A program made the position numbers and the translations under genes. A DNA stretch of 64,000 bases, taken from positions 1 through 64,000 of the forward strand of contig NZ_SSXV01000018.1 in NCBI RefSeq assembly GCF_009469595.2, written 5' to 3'. Every line of letters begins with the position of its first letter. Within the stretch, counting starts at the first letter, position 1. Origin of the DNA: Thauera sp. 2A1 (GTDB taxonomy: Bacteria > Pseudomonadota > Gammaproteobacteria > Burkholderiales > Rhodocyclaceae). The notes beneath the pieces were generated by a model that did no database searches, was not told the origin of the DNA, and saw nothing but the letters and a program-made list of their open reading frames with translations. This document shows, in pieces, positions 36,358-44,222 of this stretch.

Positions 36358-37302
36358 TCAGGCTGCTTCCAGGCTGGACACGAGGGTCGGCACCGCTTCG
36401 AAAAGATCCGCCACCAGGCCGTAGTCTGCCACCTGGAAGATGGGTGCGTCCGGATCCTTGTTGATCGCCACGATCACCTTGGAGTCCTTCATGCCTGCCA
36501 GGTGCTGGATCGCGCCCGAGATCCCGACTGCGACGTACAGCCCGGGCGCGACGATCTTGCCCGTCTGGCCGACCTGATAGTCATTCGGCACGAACCCGGC
36601 ATCGACGGCCGCGCGCGACGCACCCAGCGCCGCACCCAGCTTGTCCGCCAGCGGATCCAGCAGGCGGTGGTAGTTTTCACCGCTGCCGAGGCCGCGCCCG
36701 CCGGACACGACGATCGAGGCCGCCCCCAGTTCGGGACGCTCGGACTTGCTGAGCTCGCGACCGACCACGCGGGACAGGCCCAGATCCGGCCCGGCCGCCA
36801 CCACTTGCACCGCCGCCTCACCGCCGAGCGGCGCGGCATCGAAGGCGGTGGAGCGGATCGTGAGCACGTCGAGCGGCTGGTCGGACTCCACCGCCACCAT
36901 GACGTTGCCGGCGTAGATCGGGCGCTCGTAGCGACCGGGGGCCGCCACCGCCACGACGTCCGAGACGGCCGCCACGTCGAGCAGGGCCGCCACGCGCGGG
37001 GCCAGATTCTTGCCGAAACTCGTGGCACCGACAAGCACCGCGCGGTAGCCGCCGTCGGCCACAATCCCCGTCACCAGCGCCGCCAGGTTTTCGGCCAGCG
37101 GTTCGGCGTAATGCGCCGCATCGACCTTCAGCACGCGGCTCGCGCCCGCGATCGCCTGCGCCTGCGCGACGGCAGCGTCGCAACCGTGCCCCGCGACCAG
37201 CACATCGATCTCGCCGCCGAAACGTGCAGCGGCCGACGCGGTATTGAGGGTCGCCGTCGCCAGACGGCCGTTTTCGTGTTCCGCAATGAGCAGTGTCTTC
37301 AT
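36358..37302 (-). CDS. etfA: Electron transfer flavoprotein alpha subunit
   Basis: This 314-residue FAD-binding subunit accepts electrons from acyl-CoA dehydrogenases in the heterodimer with EtfB. The C-terminal FAD domain is complete ([74 protein letters not shown]). It follows etfB by 9 bp on the same strand. Being in the catabolic cluster suggests a dedicated copy for the steroid acyl-CoA dehydrogenases at 56.5-58.8 kb. Confidence 0.95.
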   Translation of the reverse strand: MKTLLIAEHENGRLATATLNTASAAARFGGEIDVLVAGHGCDAAVAQAQAIAGASRVLKVDAAHYAEPLAENLAALVTGIVADGGYRAVLVGATSFGKNLAPRVAALLDVAAVSDVVAVAAPGRYERPIYAGNVMVAVESDQPLDVLTIRSTAFDAAPLGGEAAVQVVAAGPDLGLSRVVGRELSKSERPELGAASIVVSGGRGLGSGENYHRLLDPLADKLGAALGASRAAVDAGFVPNDYQVGQTGKIVAPGLYVAVGISGAIQHLAGMKDSKVIVAINKDPDAPIFQVADYGLVADLFEAVPTLVSSLEAA

Positions 37303-37311
37303 GTTTCCGCC

Positions 37312-38061
37312 TCAGATCACCTTTGCTTCGTTGCGAAGCTTGTTCACCAGTTCGGCCACGTCGGCCACCTTGACGCCGCCCTTGCGTGCAGCCGGTTCGG
37401 CGTGGCGCACCTGGCGCAGCCGCGGCGCAATGTCCACGCCCAGATCGCCGGCCGCCACCACATCGAGAGGCTTCTTCTTCGCCTTCATGATGTTGGGGAG
37501 GGTCGCATAGCGCGGTTCATTCAGCCGCAGATCCGCGGTAACGACGGCGGGCAGCTTCAGCTCGAGCGTTTCGAGGCCGCCATCGATTTCACGCGTGACA
37601 TTGACGACACCCTCGCCGAACGTCATGCGCGAGGCGAACGTCGCCTGCGGCCAGCCCAGCAGCGCAGCCAGCATCTGGCCCGTCTGGTTCGCATCGTCGT
37701 CGATCGCCTGCTTGCCACATATGACCACCTGCGGCTGTTCGCGTTCGGCGACCGCCTTGAGCAGGCGGGCCACGCCCAGCGGCTGCAGTTCGACGTCGGT
37801 CTCGACCAGGATCGCGCGGTCCGCGCCCATGGCAAGCGCGGCACGCAGGGTCTCCTGGCTGGCCGAGGTGCCGCAGCTCACCGCCACCACTTCGGTTGCC
37901 CGTCCCGCTTCGCGCAGGCGCACCGCCTCCTCGACCGCGATCTCGTCGAAGGGATTCATCGCCATCTTGACCCCAGCGAGCTCGACGCCGCTATGGTCCG
38001 ACTTCACCCTCACCTTCACGTTGTAATCGACCACCCGTTTCACCGGGACCAGAATCTTCAA
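37312..38061 (-). CDS. etfB: Electron transfer flavoprotein beta subunit
   Basis: This 249-residue subunit starts [20 protein letters not shown] and has [49 protein letters not shown] and the [30 protein letters not shown] signature of EtfB, where the AMP/ACAD-recognition region lies. It is co-transcribed with etfA. Confidence 0.95.
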   Translation of the reverse strand: MKILVPVKRVVDYNVKVRVKSDHSGVELAGVKMAMNPFDEIAVEEAVRLREAGRATEVVAVSCGTSASQETLRAALAMGADRAILVETDVELQPLGVARLLKAVAEREQPQVVICGKQAIDDDANQTGQMLAALLGWPQATFASRMTFGEGVVNVTREIDGGLETLELKLPAVVTADLRLNEPRYATLPNIMKAKKKPLDVVAAGDLGVDIAPRLRQVRHAEPAARKGGVKVADVAELVNKLRNEAKVI

Positions 38062-38100
38062 TTTGCACTCCTTCCTGACTGATCGTGTATCGAGGAAAAG

Positions 38101-38553
38101 TCACGCGGCCGCTGCTTCGCGCCGCAACATGACCACATGATTGTCGAAGCTCACCAGTACATGGCCTTTCTGGTTGAACAGTTCGAAACGGGAGACGAGC
38201 AGGCCGCGCTCGGGCCGGCTGGCAGGCTGCCGTTCGACATGCGTCACCCGCACGCGAAGCTCGTCTCCGGCCACGCCGGGCCGGTGGAAGCGCAACCGCT
38301 CCCAGCCACGTCCCGCGATCGACGAGGTGTCCTCGTGTGCCACGGTATGGCTGAGGCGGATCGTGATCGACAGCAGGTGCACGCCCGCGGCAAACAGCTC
38401 GCCGATGGGCGATCTGGCAGCGGCCGCGTCATCGACGTGCGGCGGGAACGGGTCCCATTCCGAAGCGAACGCCTTGATGTTTTCCGCGCTCAGCACATAG
38501 CTCTGCACCGACTCCCGCGGCTGATCCAGGACGACATCTTCCCAGTAGATCAT
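38101..38553 (-). CDS. MaoC-like hot-dog-fold hydratase
   Basis: This 150-residue protein (MIYWEDVVLDQPRESVQSYVLSAENIKAFASEWDP start) has the MaoC opening, where the DP..HV segment (DPFPPHVDD) holds the catalytic Asp/His positions of enoyl-CoA hydratase 2-type enzymes. The rest (FRF..LVSFDNHVVMLRR) fits the hot-dog beta-sheet. It probably hydrates or dehydrates a CoA thioester. Its ATG overlaps the stop of the flavin oxidoreductase gene by 4 bp. A longer upstream reading of the same frame is not family-like. Confidence 0.8.
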   Translation of the reverse strand: MIYWEDVVLDQPRESVQSYVLSAENIKAFASEWDPFPPHVDDAAAARSPIGELFAAGVHLLSITIRLSHTVAHEDTSSIAGRGWERLRFHRPGVAGDELRVRVTHVERQPASRPERGLLVSRFELFNQKGHVLVSFDNHVVMLRREAAAA

Positions 38554-39632
38554 GCGATCGCTCCCTCGGCCCGCGGATAATCGGTATAACCTGCCGCGCC
38601 GGCGGTGTACAGCGTCCGACGGTCGAAGCCGGCCAGGATGCGCCCGTCGCGCAGCCGGCTCACCAGATCGGGGTTTGCGATGAAATGACGGGCGAACGAG
38701 ACCGCCAGCCCCAGCCCTCGGGCAACGGCCGCCTCGGCGGACGCGCCATCGAAGCCATCGTTCAGGATCAGCCGTTCGCCGAAGGCCTCGCGTGCCAGCG
38801 CGAAGGCGTCGATGCCCGGCACCGTCGCCTTCATCACGTGGGCGTAGGCCAGACCGAGTGTTGCCGCCTGGCGCGCCAGTTCGGCATGGGTCGCCGCCGA
38901 GTCGCCGTCGCTCGTGTCGTTGAAGGTGTTGCCCGGATTGAAACGAAGCCCCACCCGGCCCGGTCCGATGGCCTCGGCCATTGCCTGCAGGCATTCGAAT
39001 GCGAAACGCACCCGGTTCTCGACACTACCGCCGTATTCGTCGCTGCGGTGGTTGGTTCCCGAACACATGAACTGCATCGGCAGATAGCCACTGGTGCAAT
39101 GCAGCTCGACGCCGTCAAACCCGGCCTCGCGCGCATTGAGCGCCGCCTGACGGTGCTCCTCGACCACGGCACGGACTTCTTCGGTGCTCAGCGCGCGCGG
39201 CATGTCGAAGGGCTGCATTCCCGCCGCATCGGTGTAGATCTCGCCGGCGGCCTGGATGGCCGACGCCGACACGGTCTCGACCTTGTCGCCCTTGATGTGG
39301 CGGCTGCCGATGCGGCCCGCGTGCATGATCTGCAGCACGATGCAGCCGCCGCGCGCATGCACCGCATCGGTCACCCGCCGCCAGCCGGCGATCTGCGCTG
39401 CCGTCGCGATGCCCGGCTGGCGGCAGTAGGCCTGCCCGGCTGCGCTCGGCCAGGCACCTTCGGCGACGATCAGTCCGGCATCGGCACGTTGTGCGTAATG
39501 CAGGGTCATCAGTTCGCCTGGCACGCCATCGGCGTCGGCCCGATTGCGCGTCATCGGCGCCATCACGATACGGTTTGAAAGCGCGAGTTCCCCGAGCCGT
39601 ACGGGGCTGAAGAGATGAGGCAGCACGGGCAT
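38550..39632 (-). CDS. Old Yellow Enzyme-family NADH:flavin oxidoreductase
   Basis: This FMN ene-reductase of 360 residues has LFSPVRLGELALSNRIVMAPMTRNRA, the active-site segment LQIMHAGRI with a catalytic His, ELHCTSGYLPMQF (HxxN-like position as HCTSGY), and the C-terminal phosphate-binding ARHFIANPDLVSRL..GRILAGFDRRTLYTAGA. OYE enzymes reduce activated C=C bonds, plausibly a 1- or 4-ene of a ketosteroid or a side product. It sits in an SDR-OYE-MaoC run on the minus strand. Confidence 0.88.
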   Translation of the reverse strand: MPVLPHLFSPVRLGELALSNRIVMAPMTRNRADADGVPGELMTLHYAQRADAGLIVAEGAWPSAAGQAYCRQPGIATAAQIAGWRRVTDAVHARGGCIVLQIMHAGRIGSRHIKGDKVETVSASAIQAAGEIYTDAAGMQPFDMPRALSTEEVRAVVEEHRQAALNAREAGFDGVELHCTSGYLPMQFMCSGTNHRSDEYGGSVENRVRFAFECLQAMAEAIGPGRVGLRFNPGNTFNDTSDGDSAATHAELARQAATLGLAYAHVMKATVPGIDAFALAREAFGERLILNDGFDGASAEAAVARGLGLAVSFARHFIANPDLVSRLRDGRILAGFDRRTLYTAGAAGYTDYPRAEGAIA

Positions 39633-39639
39633 CCCCTCC

Positions 39640-40407
39640 TCAGAGCGCGGTCACCAGCACCGCCGAGCGTCCACCATCGACAGGCAGCGTAGCGCCCGTA
39701 ATGTAGGAGGCCTCGTCGCTGGCGAGAAAGACGATGGCATTGGCAAGCTCTTCGGGCCGGCCGACGCGCCCCATGGGAATCAGCTTCTCGGTCGCCTTGC
39801 GCGAGGCTTCGTCGGCGAGCATGCCTGCGGTCGCCGGCGTCTCGACGACGGCCGGCACCACCACGTTGACGCGCACGCCGTGGGGCGCGCCCTCGGCCGC
39901 GGCGGCACGGGAAAAATTGTCGATCGCAGCCTTCGCTGCCGAGTAGCCCGACATCCAGGGCGTGCCAAGCGAACCGCAGATCGAGGAGACATTGACGATC
40001 GCACCGCCCTTGCCCTTCATCAGGCGCATCGCGGTGCGCGTGCCCCAGAAGGTGCCGTCGACCGACGTGCTGAAATTGGCGTGCCAGTCCGCGGTGGACA
40101 TTTCCTCGATGCTGCCCCACGTGTAGGCCATCGCATTGTTCACCAGGATGTCCAGGCTGCCGTGGCGCTTCGCCGCCGCTTCCAGCGCAGCGGTGAAGCC
40201 CGCCTCGTCACTGACGTCGGCGACGACCGCTTCGGCCTTGCCGCCTGCCGCAGCAATTTGCCCGACCACTTCATCGAGCGGCCCCTGCCGGCGGCCGCAC
40301 ACGATCACCGTCGCCCCTTCCTGCGCGAGACGCCCCGCCGTGGCTGCGCCGATCCCGCTGCCACCTCCAGTCACGAACGCCACCTTGCCCTGCAAACGAC
40401 CCGTCAT
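39640..40407 (-). CDS. Short-chain dehydrogenase/reductase
   Basis: This 255-residue SDR has TGGGSGIG, NNAMAYTWGS, the Ser in SSICGSLG, catalytic YSAAK and the closing ATLPVDGGRSAV. The ATG at 40407 has GAGGAG at the right spacing. It heads a run with the OYE and MaoC genes (7-bp and overlapping junctions) that probably form one operon. Substrate unknown, likely a hydroxy/keto step of the local pathway. Confidence 0.87.
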   Translation of the reverse strand: MTGRLQGKVAFVTGGGSGIGAATAGRLAQEGATVIVCGRRQGPLDEVVGQIAAAGGKAEAVVADVSDEAGFTAALEAAAKRHGSLDILVNNAMAYTWGSIEEMSTADWHANFSTSVDGTFWGTRTAMRLMKGKGGAIVNVSSICGSLGTPWMSGYSAAKAAIDNFSRAAAAEGAPHGVRVNVVVPAVVETPATAGMLADEASRKATEKLIPMGRVGRPEELANAIVFLASDEASYITGATLPVDGGRSAVLVTAL

Positions 40408-40540
40408 GAATGTTCTCCTCGTCCTGGTGCGCGGAAAATCCGCAAACGTCTTGCATGAGGAGTGAAGATACGGGTTCGGGCCAACGCTTTCATCGTCCAT
40501 TAAGACTATCGGCAGCGCGACGCCATTCGGCTACAAGCCG

Positions 40541-40582
40541 TTGAAAAAAAAGGAACCCTCGCCCGCTCATGGGCGAGCGCGG
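40541..40582 (-). terminator. Rho-independent terminator after kshB
   Basis: On the minus strand a CTCGCCCATGAGCGGGCGAG hairpin is followed by TTCCTTTTTTTT, 20 bp past the stop of the reductase gene. Confidence 0.82.
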
Positions 40583-40602
40583 GCGGCGGCGAAGAGAGCC
40601 TT

Positions 40603-41646
40603 TCAGCCAGGAAAGCGAACCCTGACCCGCTCACTCGTCGGGAGTGCCTGGCAGCTCAGCGTCCAGCGCTTGGCCAGGTCCTTGGCGTCGAGCACCTCGT
40701 TGTGGCGCAGGTGCACTTCGCCCTCCACCACCTGGCACATGCAGGACGCGCACATGCCGGCCTGGCAGGAATGCGGGGCGTTGATGCCGGCCTTCAGCGC
40801 GGCCTCGAGCAGCGTCTCGCTGCCGGCCACTTCCAGCGTATGCACCTCGCCGTCGAGCTCGATCTCTACCGTGGCGCGTTCGACCGTCGTCGCGGGAGGT
40901 GGGGCCGCAGCGTTGATCGCCGCAACATCCTCTTCATCCGGCAACGACACGAAGCGCTCCACATGCACGCTCTCGGCCGCCATGCCGGCATTGCCCAGCG
41001 CCGATACCATCGCGTCCATGAACAGGCCGGGGCCGCAGATGAAGGCCTGCGCCTGCACCCACGGTCGGGCCAGCTCCGCCAGTTGTGCCACCGAAGGCAC
41101 GCCCTGCACCGAATCGAGCCAGTGGATGACCTGCAGGCGCGTGGGATGCGCCGCCGCGAGCACCCTCAATTCGTCGCGAAAGATCACCGAGCGCTCGTCG
41201 CGATTGGCATACAGCAGGCAGATGCGCCCCTGGCCATGCGCCAGCACCGAACGCAGGATGGAAAACACCGGCGTGATCCCGCTGCCGCCCGCGCACAGCA
41301 GGAAATCCCCCTGCAGCGAGGCAGGCGTGAATACGCCCGCCGGCGCCATGACTTCGAGCGTAGCGCCCGGGCGCACGTGATCGCACACCCAGTTCGAGCC
41401 CCGCCCGCCGGTCACTCGCTTGACCGTGACCCGCAATGTGGCATCGAGCGTTGGCGCACTCGACATCGAGTAGCAGCGCGGCAGATGACGCCCCAGCACC
41501 GGCAGGCGCAGGGTCAGGAACTGGCCGGGGCGGTACTTGAAGGTCTCGGCCAGCTCGGGCGGCACCTCGAATACGACCGACTTCGCGTCGTGCGTCTCCT
41601 CGGTCACCGCCCTCACCGTGAGGGCGTGATAGCGCTGGGCGGTCAT
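40603..41646 (-). CDS. kshB: Ferredoxin-NAD(P)H reductase, KshB-like
   Basis: This 347-residue electron-transfer protein has an FAD domain (RPGQFLTLRLP, RCYSMSS), an NAD domain (LLCAGGSGITPVFSILRS, GPGLFMDAM), and a C-terminal plant-type 2Fe-2S domain (HSCQAGMCASC..C with the closing WTLSCQALP). This order is that of KshB and of class IA-type reductases. It would feed electrons to the KshA-like Rieske oxygenase at 53.8 kb. It follows the HsaA-like gene on the same strand with a 32-bp gap. Confidence 0.82.
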   Translation of the reverse strand: MTAQRYHALTVRAVTEETHDAKSVVFEVPPELAETFKYRPGQFLTLRLPVLGRHLPRCYSMSSAPTLDATLRVTVKRVTGGRGSNWVCDHVRPGATLEVMAPAGVFTPASLQGDFLLCAGGSGITPVFSILRSVLAHGQGRICLLYANRDERSVIFRDELRVLAAAHPTRLQVIHWLDSVQGVPSVAQLAELARPWVQAQAFICGPGLFMDAMVSALGNAGMAAESVHVERFVSLPDEEDVAAINAAAPPPATTVERATVEIELDGEVHTLEVAGSETLLEAALKAGINAPHSCQAGMCASCMCQVVEGEVHLRHNEVLDAKDLAKRWTLSCQALPTSERVRVRFPG

Positions 41647-41678
41647 GTCGCGTCGTTCTCCGTTGGCGGCCGAGCCGC

Positions 41679-42902
41679 TCAGATGTAGGGATCCGCGTTC
41701 GGCAGGCCAAGCATCACCGCACCGTGAGCACGCGCGTAGGCATCCGTGTTGTTGGCGATGTGGCCGCGAGCCTGGTGGATGTCGCGGAACACGCGCTCGA
41801 TCGGGTTGCTCTTGTAGGTGCCGGACGCCGCGCAGGCCCGCATCAGCTCGCTCGCCGCGCTCGCGCACTGCTTGGGCACCTGCGAAGCCTGGGCGCGCTG
41901 CATCAGGCGTTCTTCCACCGGCATGCGCTCGCCGGTCTTGGCGCATTCGACGATGCGGGCGTAGTTGCGGAACAGCACCAGCTTGAGCTGGTCGGTGGTC
42001 ATCATCGCTTCGGCGACGGCCTGCTGGGCATTGACGTCCTCGGCCGTCTTCGCGCCGTGCTTGCCGATGTGCGCGGCAGCGCGTTCGCGGAAGTGGGCGA
42101 TCGCACCGTCGAGCGCGCCGATGCAGGCCGACGAGACCGCGCGCTGGAAAACCTGGGTGAAGGGGATCTTGTAGATCCAACCCGGATTGGTCTCACGTCC
42201 GGGGCAGCCGGCGTCGCTGTGATCGTTGGTGCGGTGCGTGCGGTGCGCGGGCACGAAGCAGCCATCGACCACGATGTCATGGCTGCCGGTGGCGCGCAGG
42301 CCTAGCACATCCCAGTTCTTATCGACGCGGAAATCCGACTTCGGCAGCAGGAAGGTGGCGTGCTCCAACTGACCCGAACCGTCCTTCTTGGGCAGCAGAC
42401 CGCCGAGGAAGATCCATTCGCAGTGCTCGACGCCGCTCGAGAAGCTCCAGCGCCCGGAGAAGCGATAGCCGCCCTCGACCGCCTCGGCCTTGCCGGTGGG
42501 CATGTAGGTCGACGCGATCAGCACGCCGGTATCCTTGGCCCACACGTCCTGCTGCGCCTGTTCGGGGAACAGCGGAAGCTGCCAGTTGTGCACGCCAATC
42601 ACGCCGTAGATCCAGGCGGTGGACATGCAGCCCTCGGCAAGCGCCATCTGCACGCGGTAGAACACGCGCGGATCGAGTTCGTAGCCACCGAAGCGCTTCG
42701 GCTGCAGCACGCGGAACAGCCCCGCCTCCTTCATTTCCTGCACCGTTTCCACCGGCACCATGCCTGCAGCCTCGGCGGCGCGGGCGCGCTCGGCGAGGCG
42801 TGGAGCCATCTCCCTTGCCTTGGCGACCAGTTCGACCGCCTCCGGCGTCATGTAGTCCTCGGTTGCGACGCCAAGTACCTGCTCGTGTCCAATTGCGCCC
42901 AT
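41679..42902 (-). CDS. hsaA: HsaA-like flavin-dependent monooxygenase (acyl-CoA-dehydrogenase fold)
   Basis: This 407-residue protein has the acyl-CoA dehydrogenase fold with the features of group D two-component hydroxylases (HsaA, HpaH-like): LFRVLQPKRFGGYELDPRVFYRVQMALAEGCMSTAWIYGV, GRWSFSSGVEHCEWIFLGG, and LGLRATGSHDIVVDGCFVP. HsaA hydroxylates the phenolic ring A of 3-HSA. No HsaB-type flavin reductase or HsaC dioxygenase gene is visible in this window, so the call rests on overall pattern and context. The ATG at 42902 (MGAIGHEQ) has GGAGG eight bases upstream. Confidence 0.75.
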   Translation of the reverse strand: MGAIGHEQVLGVATEDYMTPEAVELVAKAREMAPRLAERARAAEAAGMVPVETVQEMKEAGLFRVLQPKRFGGYELDPRVFYRVQMALAEGCMSTAWIYGVIGVHNWQLPLFPEQAQQDVWAKDTGVLIASTYMPTGKAEAVEGGYRFSGRWSFSSGVEHCEWIFLGGLLPKKDGSGQLEHATFLLPKSDFRVDKNWDVLGLRATGSHDIVVDGCFVPAHRTHRTNDHSDAGCPGRETNPGWIYKIPFTQVFQRAVSSACIGALDGAIAHFRERAAAHIGKHGAKTAEDVNAQQAVAEAMMTTDQLKLVLFRNYARIVECAKTGERMPVEERLMQRAQASQVPKQCASAASELMRACAASGTYKSNPIERVFRDIHQARGHIANNTDAYARAHGAVMLGLPNADPYI

Positions 42903-43220
42903 TTCCATATCCTCCGTGATCTCGTGCTGCAGATTGTCGGATCGTGCGGCCATCCGAATGAGCGCAATTTTCCACAGCCCGGACGTCGACTCATCGTCTG
43001 AACGGACTACCGTAAACGGCTGACGTGAAACGATTCTTGCCTTTGCAGAGGGCGTTTGCCGCGCACGCGCACGCGAGACCCGCCGGCGCCGCGTCCCGAC
43101 GCCGGGCAAGCGCGGGACGGTAACCCTTTTGGACGATGCCCTCGCCGACCACGGGCGAATAATGCACACACCCTGCGATCCTTCCGGCGGATGGCAACCA
43201 GAAAAAACAGGAGGCGCCCC
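42903..43220. promoter_or_regulatory. Divergent intergenic region between hsaA-like and YCF48 genes
   Basis: These 318 bp separate two divergent transcription units and should hold both promoters. No coding sequence is convincing. GC-rich inverted repeats occur (for example GCCGGCGCCGCGTCCCGACGCCGGGC region near 43,083). I could not identify a regulator site. Confidence 0.45.
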
Positions 43221-44222
43221 ATGCGCGTAGCGGTCGGCTTGGTCGTGGCATCGATTGTCGCGGCAGCCAGCATTTATTCCTTCTCACCGAGATCGGTTCC
43301 GCCCATGCGGGAAACCCGTATCCCGGCCGATACGATGCAGCTCATGGACATCAAGCAGAGCAAGGCCGGCACCATCGTCGCCGGCGAACTCGGCCTGATC
43401 CTGGTTTCGCCCGACGAAGGCAAGACCTGGAAGCCCGCATCGGTGACGAATGATCGTCAGGCGCTGATCACCCGCCTCGTCTTCGCGGACGACAGTCATG
43501 GCGTCGCCCTCGGCCAGGAAGGCTGGATCCTGCGCACCGACGACGGCGGGCAGAACTGGACGGAAACCGCATTCACCGAAAAGAACGGCGAGCCGCTGAT
43601 GTCCGCCGCTCGCCTGCCCGACGGCGACTGGCTCGCCGTCGGCGCGTTCGGGCAGGTGTTGCGTTCGAGCGACGATCGCAACACCTGGCAACCGGACACG
43701 CTGCCTGGCCTGTCGGACTGGCATCTGAACCAGATCTCCAGCTCCGCGGACGGGAAGCAATGGATGATCGTCGGCGAGAACGGCACCGTACTGCGCTCAA
43801 CCGACAGCGCCCGTTCATGGGAAGCGGTGGAGCCGTTTTATCACGGCTCCCTGTACGGCGCCGTCCACCTCGGCGGAAACCGCTGGGTGGCCTACGGCAT
43901 GCGCGGCAAGGCCTTCTTCTCGGACAACGCTGGCCAGACCTGGAGTGCAGCCCAGATTCCGGCGCCGGTTTCGCTCTACGGCCACACCCTGACGGCGGGC
44001 GGCGAACTGCTTCTCGTGGGCCAGGGCGGCGTCGTGCTGAGCAGCAAGGATGGCGGCGCGCATTTCGCCATCGAACGCCGCGGCGGCCGCGCCAGCCTCA
44101 CCGGGATTCTCGTCAAGCGTGACGGTGAATGGCTGATGTCGAGCGACGGCGGCCTGCGTACTTTCGCGCCGAAGGCCAATGAAGCCGGTAACAATCAACC
44201 CACGAACAAGGGAGCAGCCTGA
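43221..44222 (+). CDS. YCF48-type beta-propeller protein, exported
   Basis: This protein of 333 residues has a signal anchor (VAVGLVVASIVAAASIYSFS) and repeated beta-propeller blades of the YCF48/BNR sort: SPDEGKTWKPAS, RTDDGGQNWTET, SSDDRNTWQPD, STDSARSWEAVE, SDNAGQTWSAAQ, SKDGGAHFAI. Such proteins are encoded with MMPL-type pumps and DUF1302/DUF1329 proteins in many hydrocarbon and steroid degraders. It overlaps the MMPL gene at ATGA. It likely helps build or regulate the envelope complex. The start ATG at 43221 has AGGAGG six bases upstream. Confidence 0.82.
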   Translation: MRVAVGLVVASIVAAASIYSFSPRSVPPMRETRIPADTMQLMDIKQSKAGTIVAGELGLILVSPDEGKTWKPASVTNDRQALITRLVFADDSHGVALGQEGWILRTDDGGQNWTETAFTEKNGEPLMSAARLPDGDWLAVGAFGQVLRSSDDRNTWQPDTLPGLSDWHLNQISSSADGKQWMIVGENGTVLRSTDSARSWEAVEPFYHGSLYGAVHLGGNRWVAYGMRGKAFFSDNAGQTWSAAQIPAPVSLYGHTLTAGGELLLVGQGGVVLSSKDGGAHFAIERRGGRASLTGILVKRDGEWLMSSDGGLRTFAPKANEAGNNQPTNKGAA